The notes under the pieces are model-generated. The model was given only the letters and a program-made list of their open reading frames with translations. It had not been told where the DNA came from and ran no database searches. A DNA stretch of 64,000 bases from Roseateles sp. SL47 (lineage in GTDB: Bacteria > Pseudomonadota > Gammaproteobacteria > Burkholderiales > Burkholderiaceae_C): NCBI RefSeq assembly GCF_026625885.1, contig NZ_CP113068.1, positions 4,836,001-4,900,000 of the forward strand, in the 5' to 3' direction. Shown in pieces: positions 9,425 through 19,845 of the stretch. Positions within the stretch are counted from its first letter, which is position 1. Each line of letters begins with the position of its first letter. Both the position numbers and the translations under genes were made by a program.

Positions 9425-10404
9425 CGCCGGAGCATCTGTCGGAAGCGGCCGATTGGCACCTGCGTCTGAACGACGGCAGCCCTTCTGATGTCGACCGCCG
9501 CGCCTGGCAGGACTGGTACGACCGTTCTGATGAACACCGTGCGGCCTGGCAGCGGGTGGAGCGTCTGCAGCAGTTGCTGGCGCACACGCCGCCCCAGGCA
9601 CGACGAGCCTTGTCCCAGATGCCTGAGACGCTGGAAAGACCCGAGCGGCGCTCCAGCGCAGCGCGCCCGGCGCCACGCAAAACGGATCGCCGCCGCGCGT
9701 TGACGGGCCTGGGCGCGCTGGGTGCGGTGGTGATGGGAGGGTTCTTTTATCGTGCCTGGACGCCTGCCGCCGCGCCAGTGGAATGGGTGGCGACCCGCGC
9801 CGGGCAACGCCGCGAACTCACCCTGCCCGATGGCAGCCATGTGCTGCTGGGGCCGAACACGCGCCTGGGCATCGACTACAGCCCCGCCCGGCGCACGCTG
9901 CATCTGGCGCAGGGCGCAGTGCAACTGGAGACAGCCCCCGACCACCGCCATCGTCCGATCACCCTCTTGAGCCGTGACGGTGAAGTCACCCCGCTGGGCA
10001 CCCGGCTGACCTTGGCGCAGGAGGACCAGGCCACGGTGGTCGCGGTCCAGGCCCATGCGGTGTCGGTGCTGCCGACCGGCGCCACCTTCCCGTCACGGGT
10101 CAACGCCGGCCAGCGCCTGCGCTTCTTCCCAGGCGGCCATGATCCCGTGGGGGTGGCTGGTTTCGCCGACGAAGCCTGGACCCGCGGCATGCTGGTGGTG
10201 ATGGACCAGCCGCTGGCACAGGTCCTCCAGACCTTGCAGACCCAGTCCGGCATGGCGCTGTCTTGCGACGCCTCGATTGCAGGCCTGCGCATCTCCGGCA
10301 GCTTTATCACCGCCGACCCCCAGCGATCGCTGGCCACCGTGGCCGATCAGTGGGGGCTTCGCCTGGAGCGGCAGGGCCAGGGATGGGTGCTACGGCCACG
10401 CTGA
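9406..10404 (+). CDS. fecR: FecR-family anti-sigma factor / signal transducer
   Basis: About 332 residues. No ATG is available: the likely start is GTG at 9406 (overlapping fecI by 19 bp) or the GTG at 9421, so translation is probably coupled to fecI. Residues 1-60 form the cytoplasmic DUF4880-type anti-sigma region (LSEAADWHLRLNDG...RRAWQDWYDRSDEHRAAW), followed by one membrane segment (ALTGLGALGAVVMGGFFY) and a periplasmic FecR domain (LPDGSHVLLGPNTRLGIDYS). It relays receptor occupancy to the sigma factor. Confidence 0.9.
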   Translation: MSDAVVTPEHLSEAADWHLRLNDGSPSDVDRRAWQDWYDRSDEHRAAWQRVERLQQLLAHTPPQARRALSQMPETLERPERRSSAARPAPRKTDRRRALTGLGALGAVVMGGFFYRAWTPAAAPVEWVATRAGQRRELTLPDGSHVLLGPNTRLGIDYSPARRTLHLAQGAVQLETAPDHRHRPITLLSRDGEVTPLGTRLTLAQEDQATVVAVQAHAVSVLPTGATFPSRVNAGQRLRFFPGGHDPVGVAGFADEAWTRGMLVVMDQPLAQVLQTLQTQSGMALSCDASIAGLRISGSFITADPQRSLATVADQWGLRLERQGQGWVLRPR

Positions 10405-10492
10405 TCGAAAAAATTTTCGATTTCGTCGGCCATTCCATTGTCCTTTTGCCGATCTCGTTCGGCCTCCATGGGTCAGTGATACGCACCGAACC

Positions 10493-13399
10493 ATGAAACC
10501 ACGTCGCCTGCCCCTGTCCCAGCCCCTTTCCTCCCAGGGCTCCCGCAGCCACGTCGCCCACGGGCGACGCACCGGCCCCGCCCGCCTGGCCCCGCCCCTG
10601 CTCGCGGCCATGCTGGGAACGGCGGGGCTGTCGGTGGAGGCCGCAGGCGCTCCAGCGGCCCAGCAGGCCGGCACCGCCAGCACCAACGCCGCCCTGGCGC
10701 GTCAATACGACATCCCTGCCTCGCCCTTGGCCGACGCCCTGAACCGATTTGCAGCGGAGGCCGGCGTGGTGCTGGTATTTGACGCGGAGCTGGTGCGTGG
10801 ACTCAAAAGCCAGGGTTTGAACGGCCGATATGAAGTGATGGCCGGCCTGACAGTGCTGCTGGCGGGCACGCCGCTGGAAGCCCTCTCCTCGCATGCGGGC
10901 GGCGTGATGATCCGCCGCCGACCGGTGCCCGCCCAAGACGGTGCGCTCGACGAGGACCTGCCCGAACTGCGCCTGCAACGGTTGCCCAAGGTGGCAGTAC
11001 AGGGACGCCCGTTGCCCACCGTGGACCGGCTGGACCGCGCCATGATCCGCAACCTGCCGGCGCTGAATGGCGACCTGACCAGCCAGCTCAAGCTTAATCC
11101 GAACATCCAGTACAGCGAGTCGCAGCTGTCGTCCTACACCGGGGGCGAAATCGCACCAGCCGAGATTTCGATTCACGGCTCCAAGCCCTATCAGAACCAG
11201 ATTCTGCTGGACGGCGTCTCGGCGATGAATGACCTGGACCCTGGGCTCAAGATCACCACCACCAGCCCGGAATTCGTTCCGGGTTCCTCGCAGGCGCTGG
11301 CCGTGGACAGCAGCATCCTGTGCGAGGTCGAGGTCCGGGATTCCAACGTCTCCGCCGAGCACGGCCGGTTCACCGGCGGCGTGGTGGATGCCCGCATTTG
11401 CTCCGCTCGCAAGCGCTTTGGGGGAAGTGTGGCGGTCGGGTACTCCTCATCGGACTGGACCCATGTCTTCATCGATCCGGCCCGCCGGGAAGAGTTCGAG
11501 GCCTCCTCCAATGCGGACATGCAGCCGCGTTTTCGCAAATGGACTTACAAGGCCATGCTGGAAATGCGGCCCAGCGAGGAATGGGGCGTGTTGCTGAGCG
11601 CCGTGCGCCGGCAGTCGGACATCCCGCTGCGCCGCTTCACCTCCGACAATGAGGGCACCACCGAAAGCCGCGAAGTCACCCAGCAGCGGCGCCAGGACAC
11701 CCTGGTGCTCAAGACCGACTTCACGCCCACCGCCAGCATCCACAAGGCGGACCTCAGCCTGGTCTACGCGCCGGCCAACAACAGCTATTTCATCGAGGAC
11801 TACCGCAACAGCGACTACACCATCCAGAGCGGCGGATTGACGCTGTCTGGCCGCTGGGAGTCGCGGTTCCAGCCGGTGCTGCTCACGCAGCAGCTGTCCT
11901 ACAGCACCTCGGACCAGTCCCGCCGCAGCGATGCGGACTACTACCGCAACTGGCGCTGGTCCACCGACAAGAACTGGGGCGACAGCACCGAAAGCGCCGC
12001 CACCAGCGGTGAAGGCGCCTGGGGTGACGTGGACCAGACCCTCAAGACGCTGGCCTACAAGGTCAAGGGGGCGTTCAAGGCCGTGTCGCTGGGAGCAACG
12101 CAGCATCGTGTCTCCACCGGCGTGGAGCTTCGCCATCAGGACGCCAGCTATGACCGGCTGAAAGCGCAGCGTTATTACCTGACCGTCGCCAACCTGCCCA
12201 CCACCGGCGCCATCTCGCGCTGCCAGCGCGCCGACGGCACCCAGGACACCGACGCCTGCTCGGTGACCCCCACCATCAACCGCGCTGTCGGCCAATACTT
12301 CACGCGGCTGATGACCTACAACGCCGGCAGCTTTGCACTGGATGCAGAGTCCTACAGCGCGTTTGTGGAAGACGACATCCGCTGGCGCGAATTCAATCTG
12401 CGCGCGGGTCTGCGAGCGGACCAGGACACACTCACCGACAAACTCAACGTCGGCCCCCGGCTGGCCCTCAGCTGGCAGCCCAGCGACACCTGGCTGATCG
12501 ATGCCGGCGCCAACCGGTATTACGGGCGCAGTCTGTTTGCTTATGCGCTGCAGGAGAAGATCCACACCCTGCTGGTCACCCAGACCCGCAGCGGCACCTT
12601 GACCTGGGGCACTGGCACGCAGGCCCTTCCCTTGAATCGTCTGGAGGCCATGAAAACGCCTTATGACGACGAACTCACGGCCGGCATGGTGTTTGCGCCG
12701 GCCTGGCTGGGCGGGCCGCTCAGTCTGCGCGTGACGCAGCGGGACGGCAAGGACCAGGTCGTCAAGCGGGTGGTCACCAAACAGACCGACTGCAACGGCA
12801 ACAGCTGCTACATCTACACCAACGCCGGCCGCACCAAGACTCAGGACTGGACGTTGAGCTGGTCCAACGCTGCCGCCATCAAGACCGGGCCCGTGGCCAC
12901 CCGCTGGTGGCTGGCGGTCAACAAAAGCGATGTCCGCTCCAACTACAGCACCTACGGCGACACCTACTCCACCGACAAGGTCGACGACGTCATCATTCGC
13001 TACAACGGCCAGTTCATCCGCTACTCCGACATTCCTGCAGACAACTACAACCGCCCGTGGACCCTCCGACTGGGGGCGATGAGCAGCCTGCCGGCCTATC
13101 ACCTCACCATCAGCAACCTGCTTCGCATCCGCGATCGTTATCAGCAGGTGCTGCTCAATGGCACCACGGACTACCAAGGCAGCACGGTCGATGTCTACGA
13201 GCGCACGAATCTGCCGCGTTCGCTGGCGGTGGACACGGTGATCCATTGGGAACCCCGGGTGCGGGGTGATCAGCGGCTGCAGGTCAAGCTGACGATCGAG
13301 AACCTCACCAACCGCAAGAACAAGAGCACGGTCAGCGAGACCTATGCCACCTATGAGCGGGGCCGCAGCGTGGCGCTGGAGGTGGGTTATGACTTCTGA
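10493..13399 (+). CDS. TonB-dependent receptor with N-terminal STN signalling domain
   Basis: A 968-residue outer-membrane transducer. After a signal peptide (to about residue 51) comes an STN domain (about 72-130, YDIPASPLADALNRFAAEAG), the part that contacts FecR. A plug domain follows (TSQLKLNPNIQYSES... EISIHGSKPYQNQILLDGV) and then a long beta-barrel ending in F (EVGYDF), as outer-membrane proteins do. The upstream fecI-fecR genes form a cell-surface signalling set with it. The ligand is unknown; the downstream di-haem protein hints at a metal or metallophore. Confidence 0.9.
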   Translation: MKPRRLPLSQPLSSQGSRSHVAHGRRTGPARLAPPLLAAMLGTAGLSVEAAGAPAAQQAGTASTNAALARQYDIPASPLADALNRFAAEAGVVLVFDAELVRGLKSQGLNGRYEVMAGLTVLLAGTPLEALSSHAGGVMIRRRPVPAQDGALDEDLPELRLQRLPKVAVQGRPLPTVDRLDRAMIRNLPALNGDLTSQLKLNPNIQYSESQLSSYTGGEIAPAEISIHGSKPYQNQILLDGVSAMNDLDPGLKITTTSPEFVPGSSQALAVDSSILCEVEVRDSNVSAEHGRFTGGVVDARICSARKRFGGSVAVGYSSSDWTHVFIDPARREEFEASSNADMQPRFRKWTYKAMLEMRPSEEWGVLLSAVRRQSDIPLRRFTSDNEGTTESREVTQQRRQDTLVLKTDFTPTASIHKADLSLVYAPANNSYFIEDYRNSDYTIQSGGLTLSGRWESRFQPVLLTQQLSYSTSDQSRRSDADYYRNWRWSTDKNWGDSTESAATSGEGAWGDVDQTLKTLAYKVKGAFKAVSLGATQHRVSTGVELRHQDASYDRLKAQRYYLTVANLPTTGAISRCQRADGTQDTDACSVTPTINRAVGQYFTRLMTYNAGSFALDAESYSAFVEDDIRWREFNLRAGLRADQDTLTDKLNVGPRLALSWQPSDTWLIDAGANRYYGRSLFAYALQEKIHTLLVTQTRSGTLTWGTGTQALPLNRLEAMKTPYDDELTAGMVFAPAWLGGPLSLRVTQRDGKDQVVKRVVTKQTDCNGNSCYIYTNAGRTKTQDWTLSWSNAAAIKTGPVATRWWLAVNKSDVRSNYSTYGDTYSTDKVDDVIIRYNGQFIRYSDIPADNYNRPWTLRLGAMSSLPAYHLTISNLLRIRDRYQQVLLNGTTDYQGSTVDVYERTNLPRSLAVDTVIHWEPRVRGDQRLQVKLTIENLTNRKNKSTVSETYATYERGRSVALEVGYDF

Positions 13400-13406
13400 G
13401 CGCCGC

Positions 13407-14513
13407 ATGAAGCGGATCCAGATCGTGGTGGTGGCGGCGCTGCTGGCGGTGGCCGGCGTGGCGGGGGCTGCGGCCTCGGGCCCTCTGACCATCGAGACAC
13501 CGCCGACACCATCCGACAAGACCTCCGACTGCGACCGCGACTGCCTGATGCAGGCCTATCGCGGCCCGCGTGGCGGATGGCCGACGGCGCAGGTGGATCC
13601 GGGCGTCCAGTGGGAAGAACTGGGCCCCCGCCCCGCCCTGCCGCAACCACCGGCCGCGCTGATGAAGCTGGGGGAGCAGTTGTTTTTCGACCCCCGTCTG
13701 TCGCGGGACCAGACCCTTAGCTGCGCCAGTTGCCATGCCCCTCATCTGGGTTTCTCCGACGGGCGCCGCCTCGCCCTGGGCCACGAAGCCCAGGCGGGGC
13801 CGCGCAACACGCCCCATCTCATGGGCGTGGCCTTCGTGCCGCAACTGATGTGGGACGGCCGTGCTGCCGACCTGGAGAGCCAGGCCTTGATGCCGATCGC
13901 CAACCCCGTGGAGATGGCGATGGACCTGCCGGCCCTGCAGCAGCGGCTCAGCCGGGAGACGGACTATCCCCGACGGTTCAAGGACGTCTTTGGCGATGAC
14001 ACGGTCACGCTGGACCGGCTGGGCAAGGCGCTGGCGGCCTTTGAGCGGCGCATTGAAGCACCACGCTCACGGTTTGACGATTTCATCGAGGGCAAACCCT
14101 CCGCCCTGAGCGATCAGGAGATCCGTGGCCTGCACCTGTTCCGCACCAAGGCGCGCTGCATGAACTGCCACAGCGGACCGCAGTTCACCCAGCACGAGTT
14201 CCACCAGATTGGCATGAGCGCGCTGGGCCGCCGTCTTCAAGACCTGGGGCGCCAGGGCGCGACGGGCCGCCCGGAAGATGTGGGGGCCTTCCGCACCCCG
14301 TCCCTGCGCGGCATTGCGCGCACCGCACCTTACTTCCACAACGGGGTCACACCCACGCTGAGAGGGGTGCTGGAGAGCTACAACGCCGGCATGCCGCAGC
14401 CGCCCAAGAACGCGCAGGGGCTGATGGCGATTCCACCGTCACCGCTGATCAAGCCGATTCAGCTCAGCGGCAAGGAATTGCAGGACCTGGAAGCGTTCCT
14501 GCGCACCCTTTGA
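13407..14513 (+). CDS. Di-haem cytochrome c peroxidase / MauG-family protein
   Basis: A 368-residue periplasmic protein with a signal peptide (about residues 1-23) and two c-type haem sites: CASCH at 106-110 and CMNCH at 251-255. An additional CDRDC pair is at 42-46. The body fits bacterial di-haem peroxidases (LGEQLFFDPRLSRDQTLSCASCH, NTPHL, MWDGRAADLE, FRTPSLRGIARTAPYFHNG). It starts 7 bp after the TonB receptor and is likely co-transcribed. Simple peroxide removal is possible, but genes of this family beside metal TonB receptors include MauG-like maturases such as MbnH; no MbnP-like partner is visible here. Confidence 0.85.
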   Translation: MKRIQIVVVAALLAVAGVAGAAASGPLTIETPPTPSDKTSDCDRDCLMQAYRGPRGGWPTAQVDPGVQWEELGPRPALPQPPAALMKLGEQLFFDPRLSRDQTLSCASCHAPHLGFSDGRRLALGHEAQAGPRNTPHLMGVAFVPQLMWDGRAADLESQALMPIANPVEMAMDLPALQQRLSRETDYPRRFKDVFGDDTVTLDRLGKALAAFERRIEAPRSRFDDFIEGKPSALSDQEIRGLHLFRTKARCMNCHSGPQFTQHEFHQIGMSALGRRLQDLGRQGATGRPEDVGAFRTPSLRGIARTAPYFHNGVTPTLRGVLESYNAGMPQPPKNAQGLMAIPPSPLIKPIQLSGKELQDLEAFLRTL

Positions 14514-14514
14514 G

Positions 14515-16305
14515 TCAAGTGATGCGGGCCAGAAGGCTGCCTGACGACACCTGCGTGCCCGCTTCCGCCAGCCGGCCGATGCGCCCGGCCTTGTGCGCCA
14601 CCACCTGGGTCTCCATCTTCATCGCCTCCAGCACGGCGATGAGCTGCCCCGGCTCCACCGACGCGCCCTCCTCCACCTTCCAGGCCTGCAGCAGGCCGGT
14701 CATGGGGGAGCGAACCGCAGTGTCGTCATGCGGGTCGTCCGGTCGCTCACCGGAGGCAAGGCCTGCCACCCCTGCACCATCGGCGGGGACATCGGCGGGG
14801 AAAGCCCCTGCCGCACCATGACGGCCCGCACTGGCCCACCCTTGCAGCCATCCAGCGGGCAGACCCAGGCGCACACGCCGACCATCCAGCTCAATGCTCA
14901 CCTGCTGCAGCGGCTCCGGGGTGCAAGGCTCCACCCGCGTGGCAGCGGCCAGATCGGTGGCGAAATCGGTTTCGATCCAGCGGGTGTGAACCTTGAAACC
15001 ATTCGTCGCCGTGAAGTCCGCATGGCGCAGCACCTCACGGTGGAAGGGCAGCACCGTCGGCACGCCTTCGATGCGGAACTCGGCCAGCGCACGTCGGGCA
15101 CGCGCCAACGCCTGGCCGCGAGTGGCTCCGGTCACGATCAGCTTGGCCATCAATGAATCAAACGCCGGGGCCACCGCCGAACCGGCCACCACGCCGCTGT
15201 CCACCCGCACGCCGGGCCCCGACGGCGGCTCAAACACATGCACCGCGCCCGGCGCGGGCAGGAAGCCGCGGCCCACGTCTTCCGCATTGATGCGGAACTC
15301 GATGGAATGGCCCCTTGGCACCGGTGTCTCCGTCAGGGTCAGCGGCAGCCCATCCGCGATGCGCAGCTGCTCCACCACCAGGTCCAGGCCGCAGGTTTCC
15401 TCGGTGACCGGATGCTCCACCTGCAGCCGGGTATTGACCTCCAGAAAGGAGATCGCGCCGGACGCACTCAGCAGGAACTCCACCGTTCCCGCACCGACAT
15501 ATCCCGCCCGCTGGCAGACATCCTTGGCCGCCTGATGGATGCGTTGACGCTGCTCATCGGTCAGGAACGGCGCGGGCGCCTCTTCCACCAGCTTCTGGTT
15601 GCGCCGCTGCAGTGAGCAGTCCCGCGTACCCAGCACCACCACCTGGCCCAGCGTGTCGGCCATCACCTGGGCCTCCACATGCCGGGGACGGTCCAGGAAT
15701 TGCTCCACAAAACATTCGCCCCGCCCAAACGCCGCAGTGGCCTCGCGGACGGCGGAGGCAAAGTGCTCCGCCACCTCCTCCAGCTTCCACACCACCTTCA
15801 TGCCGCGCCCACCGCCTCCAAAGGCGGCCTTGATGGCGATGGGCAGCCCATGCTGCCGGGCGAAGGCCAGCACCTCGTCGGCATCAGCCACCGGCCCTGG
15901 TGAACCCGCCACCAACGGTGCGCCCACTTCAAGCGCCAGACGGCGTGCGGACACCTTGTCGCCCAGTTGCTCAATGGCCTGCGGCGGCGGGCCGATCCAG
16001 GTCAGCCCCGCGTCCAGGACGGCACGGGCAAAGGCGGCGTTTTCGGACAGAAAGCCGTAGCCGGGATGCACCGCATCCGCGCCGCTGCGCCGAGCCACGT
16101 CGATGAGCTTGTCGATGCGCAAATAGGTGTCGACCGGCCGATGGCCGGCGAGGCCATAGGCTTCATCGGCCAGGCGGGCATGCGGCGCATCGATGTCCGG
16201 GTCGGCATACACCGCCACCGAGCGGACACCGTAGTCCGCACAGGCACGGATGATGCGCACCGCGATTTCGCCGCGATTGGCGATCAGGACCTTCTTCATG
16301 GACAT
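14515..16305 (-). CDS. Biotin carboxylase fused to biotin carrier domain
   Basis: A 596-residue acyl-CoA-carboxylase-alpha-like protein: N-terminal biotin carboxylase ([19 protein letters not shown] at the start; ATP-grasp [27 protein letters not shown]) and C-terminal biotinyl domain with EAMKM, the biotinylated lysine being K563. It charges its own biotin with bicarbonate and ATP. No carboxyltransferase of the acyl-CoA type is nearby; instead the next gene upstream is PxpB-PxpC, whose domains are related to the carboxyltransferase half of urea carboxylase. It is the last gene of the 5-oxoproline operon. GAGG stands 8 nt before the ATG; a second ATG two codons on is possible. Confidence 0.88.
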   Translation of the reverse strand: MSMKKVLIANRGEIAVRIIRACADYGVRSVAVYADPDIDAPHARLADEAYGLAGHRPVDTYLRIDKLIDVARRSGADAVHPGYGFLSENAAFARAVLDAGLTWIGPPPQAIEQLGDKVSARRLALEVGAPLVAGSPGPVADADEVLAFARQHGLPIAIKAAFGGGGRGMKVVWKLEEVAEHFASAVREATAAFGRGECFVEQFLDRPRHVEAQVMADTLGQVVVLGTRDCSLQRRNQKLVEEAPAPFLTDEQRQRIHQAAKDVCQRAGYVGAGTVEFLLSASGAISFLEVNTRLQVEHPVTEETCGLDLVVEQLRIADGLPLTLTETPVPRGHSIEFRINAEDVGRGFLPAPGAVHVFEPPSGPGVRVDSGVVAGSAVAPAFDSLMAKLIVTGATRGQALARARRALAEFRIEGVPTVLPFHREVLRHADFTATNGFKVHTRWIETDFATDLAAATRVEPCTPEPLQQVSIELDGRRVRLGLPAGWLQGWASAGRHGAAGAFPADVPADGAGVAGLASGERPDDPHDDTAVRSPMTGLLQAWKVEEGASVEPGQLIAVLEAMKMETQVVAHKAGRIGRLAEAGTQVSSGSLLARIT

Positions 16306-16327
16306 GGGCGAACCTCAGGCTCCAACT

Positions 16328-18043
16328 TCATCGGGGCAGCAGAACCGGCTCAAAGCCGGTCACGACAGAAAAACGCAGGCGGGTGCCCACCGGCATCTGG
16401 CCGGCCAGATCCAGATGCCAGGGCGCGATGCAGGCGATGACGGGATAACCGCCGGTGAGCGGATGGTCCGCCAGGAACAGCACCGGCTGGCCATTGGCCG
16501 GTACCTGGATGGCACCCAGCGCGGTGCCCTCGCTGGGCAGCTCGGCCGTAACGGCGCGTGTGAGCGGCACCTCGCCCAGCACCCGCAGCCCGACGCGGTT
16601 GGACTGCGGGGTGACGGTCCAGGTCTGGGTCACCAGCACATCCAGGGCCTCTGGGGTGAACCAGTCCGCGCGTGGGCCGAGGCGGATGTCCAGCGTGACT
16701 TCGTCACCGGCCCTGGGCCAGGCGGCCAGAGGGCCTTCGGCATGGCCGACCACCGCGCCAGGCCGGGCGGGACGCAGGGTCAGACGGTCACCGGCCTTCA
16801 GCGGCGGTGGGCCGACATCGGCCAGCGAATCATGGGAGCGGCTGCCCAGCACCGGCGGCAGCGTGACACCACCACGCAGCGCGACATAGCTGCGCACACC
16901 CGCCGTGGGGTCTCCGATGCGAAGCCGGTCGCCGTCCGACAACGCGATGGGTGCATGGTGGTCCAGCGGAAACGCGCGGCCGTCCGACGCGATCAGCGTC
17001 AGCGGCCCCTGCGCACCGGTCACCGCCACCACGGTGTCGCCGCGTGAGATCAGCTCGAATCCCCCAAGCGCCACTTCGATGCAGGCCTCGTCCGGCCTGT
17101 TGCCCACCAGCCGGTTGGCGGCCTTCAACGAGCCTCGGTCCATGGCTCCGGAGGCGGCCACGCCCTGCCCGGCCTGGCCTGGGCGGCCAAGATCCTGAAG
17201 CAGGGCTTGCAGCCCGGGCTGCTGAATGTCGATGGCAGCCGCATCTGGGAGGGTTGTGAGCGCCCCCGGAGCGCGATGAGCATCTGGCGCCAACCCTTGG
17301 TGCGGCGCTGCTTCGATCGCTGCCGGGGCGACCGAGGGCGAAGGCGCCAAGACAGCCCGAGTCGCCAAAGCCGCCGGAGCTGCCGATGCCGCCGAAGCCG
17401 CATTTCGGGGCCCTGCATCAACAAACCGCACGCGCTGCCCAGGTTGCAGCAGCGCGGGTGGGTCCCGCTGCAAGTCCCACATGGGCATCAGCGTCTGGCC
17501 CAGCAGTTGCCAGCCACCGGGGCTGGCCTTGGGATAGACCCCGCTGAACCCACCCGCCGCCGCCACGGCTCCGGGAGGAATGCGTGTGCGCGGCGAACTG
17601 CGGCGAGGCAGTTGGCGCAGCAGCTCATCGCCCCCGGTGAGGTAGGCAAACCCGGGCGCGAAGCCGGTGAAGGCCACCCACCAGTCGCTGCCGGTATGGC
17701 GGCGCACCACCTCCTGTGGCGTGATCTTGAGCAGGGCCGCCACTTCGGCCAGATCCTCCCCGTCGTAATGCACGGGGATCTCCACCCGTGGCCCGGCCTC
17801 GGCGCTGTGCAGCTCCAGCGGCCGCCGCGCAAGTTCAGCGGCCAGGGCCTCACGCGAGAGCACCAGCGGGTCCAGCGTCAGCAGCAGCGTGCGGGCGCCG
17901 GGCACGATCTCCCGCACGCCAGCAATCGGGTCCGATTGCAGCGAGGCCAGCAGGCCCAGCGTCTGCGGCAGATCCGCCAGCTCCACCAGCACCGCATCCC
18001 CTGCGGGCAGCAGTCGCAAGCCAGCAGCGTCCGGCGGCGTCAT
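16328..18043 (-). CDS. pxpBC: Fused 5-oxoprolinase subunits B and C (KipI-KipA / AHS1-AHS2)
   Basis: A 571-residue fusion. Residues about 1-205 are the PxpB/KipI domain ([64 protein letters not shown]). An Ala/Pro-rich linker follows, then PxpC/KipA from about 265 ([35 protein letters not shown]). With PxpA these make the ATP-dependent 5-oxoprolinase that opens pyroglutamate to glutamate. It overlaps pxpA by 4 bp. The same domain pair forms the carboxyltransferase part of urea carboxylase, which matters given the adjacent biotin carboxylase gene. Confidence 0.88.
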   Translation of the reverse strand: MTPPDAAGLRLLPAGDAVLVELADLPQTLGLLASLQSDPIAGVREIVPGARTLLLTLDPLVLSREALAAELARRPLELHSAEAGPRVEIPVHYDGEDLAEVAALLKITPQEVVRRHTGSDWWVAFTGFAPGFAYLTGGDELLRQLPRRSSPRTRIPPGAVAAAGGFSGVYPKASPGGWQLLGQTLMPMWDLQRDPPALLQPGQRVRFVDAGPRNAASAASAAPAALATRAVLAPSPSVAPAAIEAAPHQGLAPDAHRAPGALTTLPDAAAIDIQQPGLQALLQDLGRPGQAGQGVAASGAMDRGSLKAANRLVGNRPDEACIEVALGGFELISRGDTVVAVTGAQGPLTLIASDGRAFPLDHHAPIALSDGDRLRIGDPTAGVRSYVALRGGVTLPPVLGSRSHDSLADVGPPPLKAGDRLTLRPARPGAVVGHAEGPLAAWPRAGDEVTLDIRLGPRADWFTPEALDVLVTQTWTVTPQSNRVGLRVLGEVPLTRAVTAELPSEGTALGAIQVPANGQPVLFLADHPLTGGYPVIACIAPWHLDLAGQMPVGTRLRFSVVTGFEPVLLPR

Positions 18044-18807
18044 TCCGCAGCGTCCATGAAGGAACGGATGGTGATGCCTTCGGCCGTCAAGCGCGCTTGG
18101 ACCCGCTGGGCCATGGCCACCGCACCGGGGCTGTCGCCATGCACGCAGATGGAGTCCGCTGCGATGCGCACCACACTGCCATCCACCGCCGTCAGCGTGC
18201 CCTCCCTGGCCAACTGCAGCATGCGCGCGGCCACGGCTTCAGGGTCGTGCAGCAGCGCGCCGGGTTGGTGGCGAGGCACCAGGCTGCCGTCCGCCTGATA
18301 GCCGCGGTCCGCAAAGGCTTCTTCTATGGTGTGCAGACCCGCCTCTCGCGCCCAGGCAGCCAATGCCGCCCCCGCCAGCACCACCAGGCCGAGCGTGGCA
18401 TCCACCGCTTTGACGGCAGCGATGACGTCCTGCGCCTGGCGACGGTCATGGGCGATGAAGTTGTAAAGCGCTCCATGCGGCTTCACATAGCGCACCCGCG
18501 TGCCAGCCGCTACAGCGAGGCCCTGCAAGGCACCGATCTGATAGATGACGGCGGCCTGCAGGTCGGCGCTGGCCATGTCCATGTTGCGTCGGCCAAAACC
18601 CACCAGGTCCGGATAGGACACATGGGCGCCAACGCAGACCCCATGCGCCGCGGCAGACCGCAAAGTGGCGAGGATGCCGGCCGGGTCACCGGCATGGAAG
18701 CCACAGGCGACGTTGGCACTGCTGACCACGGCCAGCATGGCCGCATCGTCGCCCATATGCCAGGCGCCGAAGCTTTCGCCGAGGTCACTGTTGAGATCGA
18801 TGTTCAT
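18040..18807 (-). CDS. pxpA: 5-oxoprolinase subunit PxpA (LamB/YcsF family)
   Basis: A 255-residue cytosolic protein with the unmistakable YcsF opening ([16 protein letters not shown]) and conserved [12 protein letters not shown] and [19 protein letters not shown] segments. PxpA works with PxpB and PxpC to hydrolyse 5-oxo-L-proline to L-glutamate using ATP. It sits between the permease genes and pxpBC. Confidence 0.94.
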   Translation of the reverse strand: MNIDLNSDLGESFGAWHMGDDAAMLAVVSSANVACGFHAGDPAGILATLRSAAAHGVCVGAHVSYPDLVGFGRRNMDMASADLQAAVIYQIGALQGLAVAAGTRVRYVKPHGALYNFIAHDRRQAQDVIAAVKAVDATLGLVVLAGAALAAWAREAGLHTIEEAFADRGYQADGSLVPRHQPGALLHDPEAVAARMLQLAREGTLTAVDGSVVRIAADSICVHGDSPGAVAMAQRVQARLTAEGITIRSFMDAAE

Positions 18808-18884
18808 GGCGATGAAAGCTTGGAAGTGAGGAGTGAGGAGTGAGCGGCGCGACGTGCCGGGAGCATCATGCGTCTGCGTGCGCG

Positions 18885-19841
18885 TCAGCGGAACATCAGC
18901 AGGTTGAGCAGCACCACGTTGACCGCCAGCAGCGTCAAGGCCGTGGGCACCTGCACCCGGATGACCGCATTCTTGTCCGGCAGTTCCAGCAGTGCTGCGG
19001 GCACGATGTTGAAATTGGCCGCCATCGGCGTCATGAGCGTGCCGCAGTAGCCCGACAGCATGCCAATGGCTGCCATCACGGCCGGGTCTCCATGGTAGAC
19101 GCCGACCAGCACGGGCACCCCCACACCGCCCGTCATGACCGGAAAGGCGGCGAAGCCATTGCCCATGATGACGGTGAACAGCGCCATGCCCACCACATAG
19201 ACGGCCACAGCGAGAAAGCGCAGGTCCATGTTGATGTAGGTGATGGTGAGATGCGCCACCGCCTTGCCCACACCGGCATCGGAAAACATCAGACCCAGCA
19301 TGCCCAGCATCTGCGGCAGCACCAGCGCCCAGCTCAGGGCGTCGATGAGCCGGCGCGCCTCACGCACTCCTTGCACCGGCGTCTCGCGGGTCAGCCAGCA
19401 GGCCAGGCCCAGCGCCACGATGCAGGCCAGGCCCAGGCTCACCAAGGTGGCGTTTTTGGGATCGATCAACGGCAGTTCCCCCACCACCAGATGTTTGGCG
19501 GACAAGGTGCCCACCATGGTGAGCAGCGGAATGGCCAGCGCCGGCACAAACAGCCGGTGCCCAAGGCGCCGGGCATGCGCCGCACACACCTCGGCCGACG
19601 GCAGCTGAAGCCGACCCGCGCCGACGCCCTTCACCCCCACCATGAGCGCCATCAACAGCACCCCGGCGCCCACCCATTCCGGCGGCAGCAGGTGGCCGAC
19701 CAGGAACATGGCGGCATACAGGCCCCAGAAGAAACCGGTCGTCCAGCGCTTGGAATGGCTGCGATCCAGCAGCGTCATCACCGCGATACCGGCCAGCAGC
19801 AGGCCGGCCAGCGTGAACAGAAGATCCAGCGAGAGGGTCAT
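18885..19841 (-). CDS. DUF979 family subunit of a 5-oxoproline transporter
   Basis: A 318-residue polytopic membrane protein with about nine hydrophobic segments. DUF979 proteins are found as a pair with DUF969 proteins beside pxpABC genes and are regarded as 5-oxoproline permease subunits. The start at 19841 ([13 protein letters not shown]) has AGGAG 7 nt upstream. The DUF969 gene ends 5 bp ahead of it. Residues such as [17 protein letters not shown] and [24 protein letters not shown] fit the family. Confidence 0.85.
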   Translation of the reverse strand: MTLSLDLLFTLAGLLLAGIAVMTLLDRSHSKRWTTGFFWGLYAAMFLVGHLLPPEWVGAGVLLMALMVGVKGVGAGRLQLPSAEVCAAHARRLGHRLFVPALAIPLLTMVGTLSAKHLVVGELPLIDPKNATLVSLGLACIVALGLACWLTRETPVQGVREARRLIDALSWALVLPQMLGMLGLMFSDAGVGKAVAHLTITYINMDLRFLAVAVYVVGMALFTVIMGNGFAAFPVMTGGVGVPVLVGVYHGDPAVMAAIGMLSGYCGTLMTPMAANFNIVPAALLELPDKNAVIRVQVPTALTLLAVNVVLLNLLMFR

Positions 19842-19845
19842 CACA

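Noticed and set aside
11447..13519. A 690-codon leftward frame opposite the TonB receptor
   Set aside because: Low-complexity Val/Gly/Ala composition, no domain, no ribosome site; the receptor strand is convincing.
14515..16305. Annotation as acetyl-CoA or propionyl-CoA carboxylase alpha subunit
   Set aside because: Domain order fits, but no acyl-CoA carboxyltransferase gene is adjacent and the operon is for 5-oxoproline, so a neutral name was kept.
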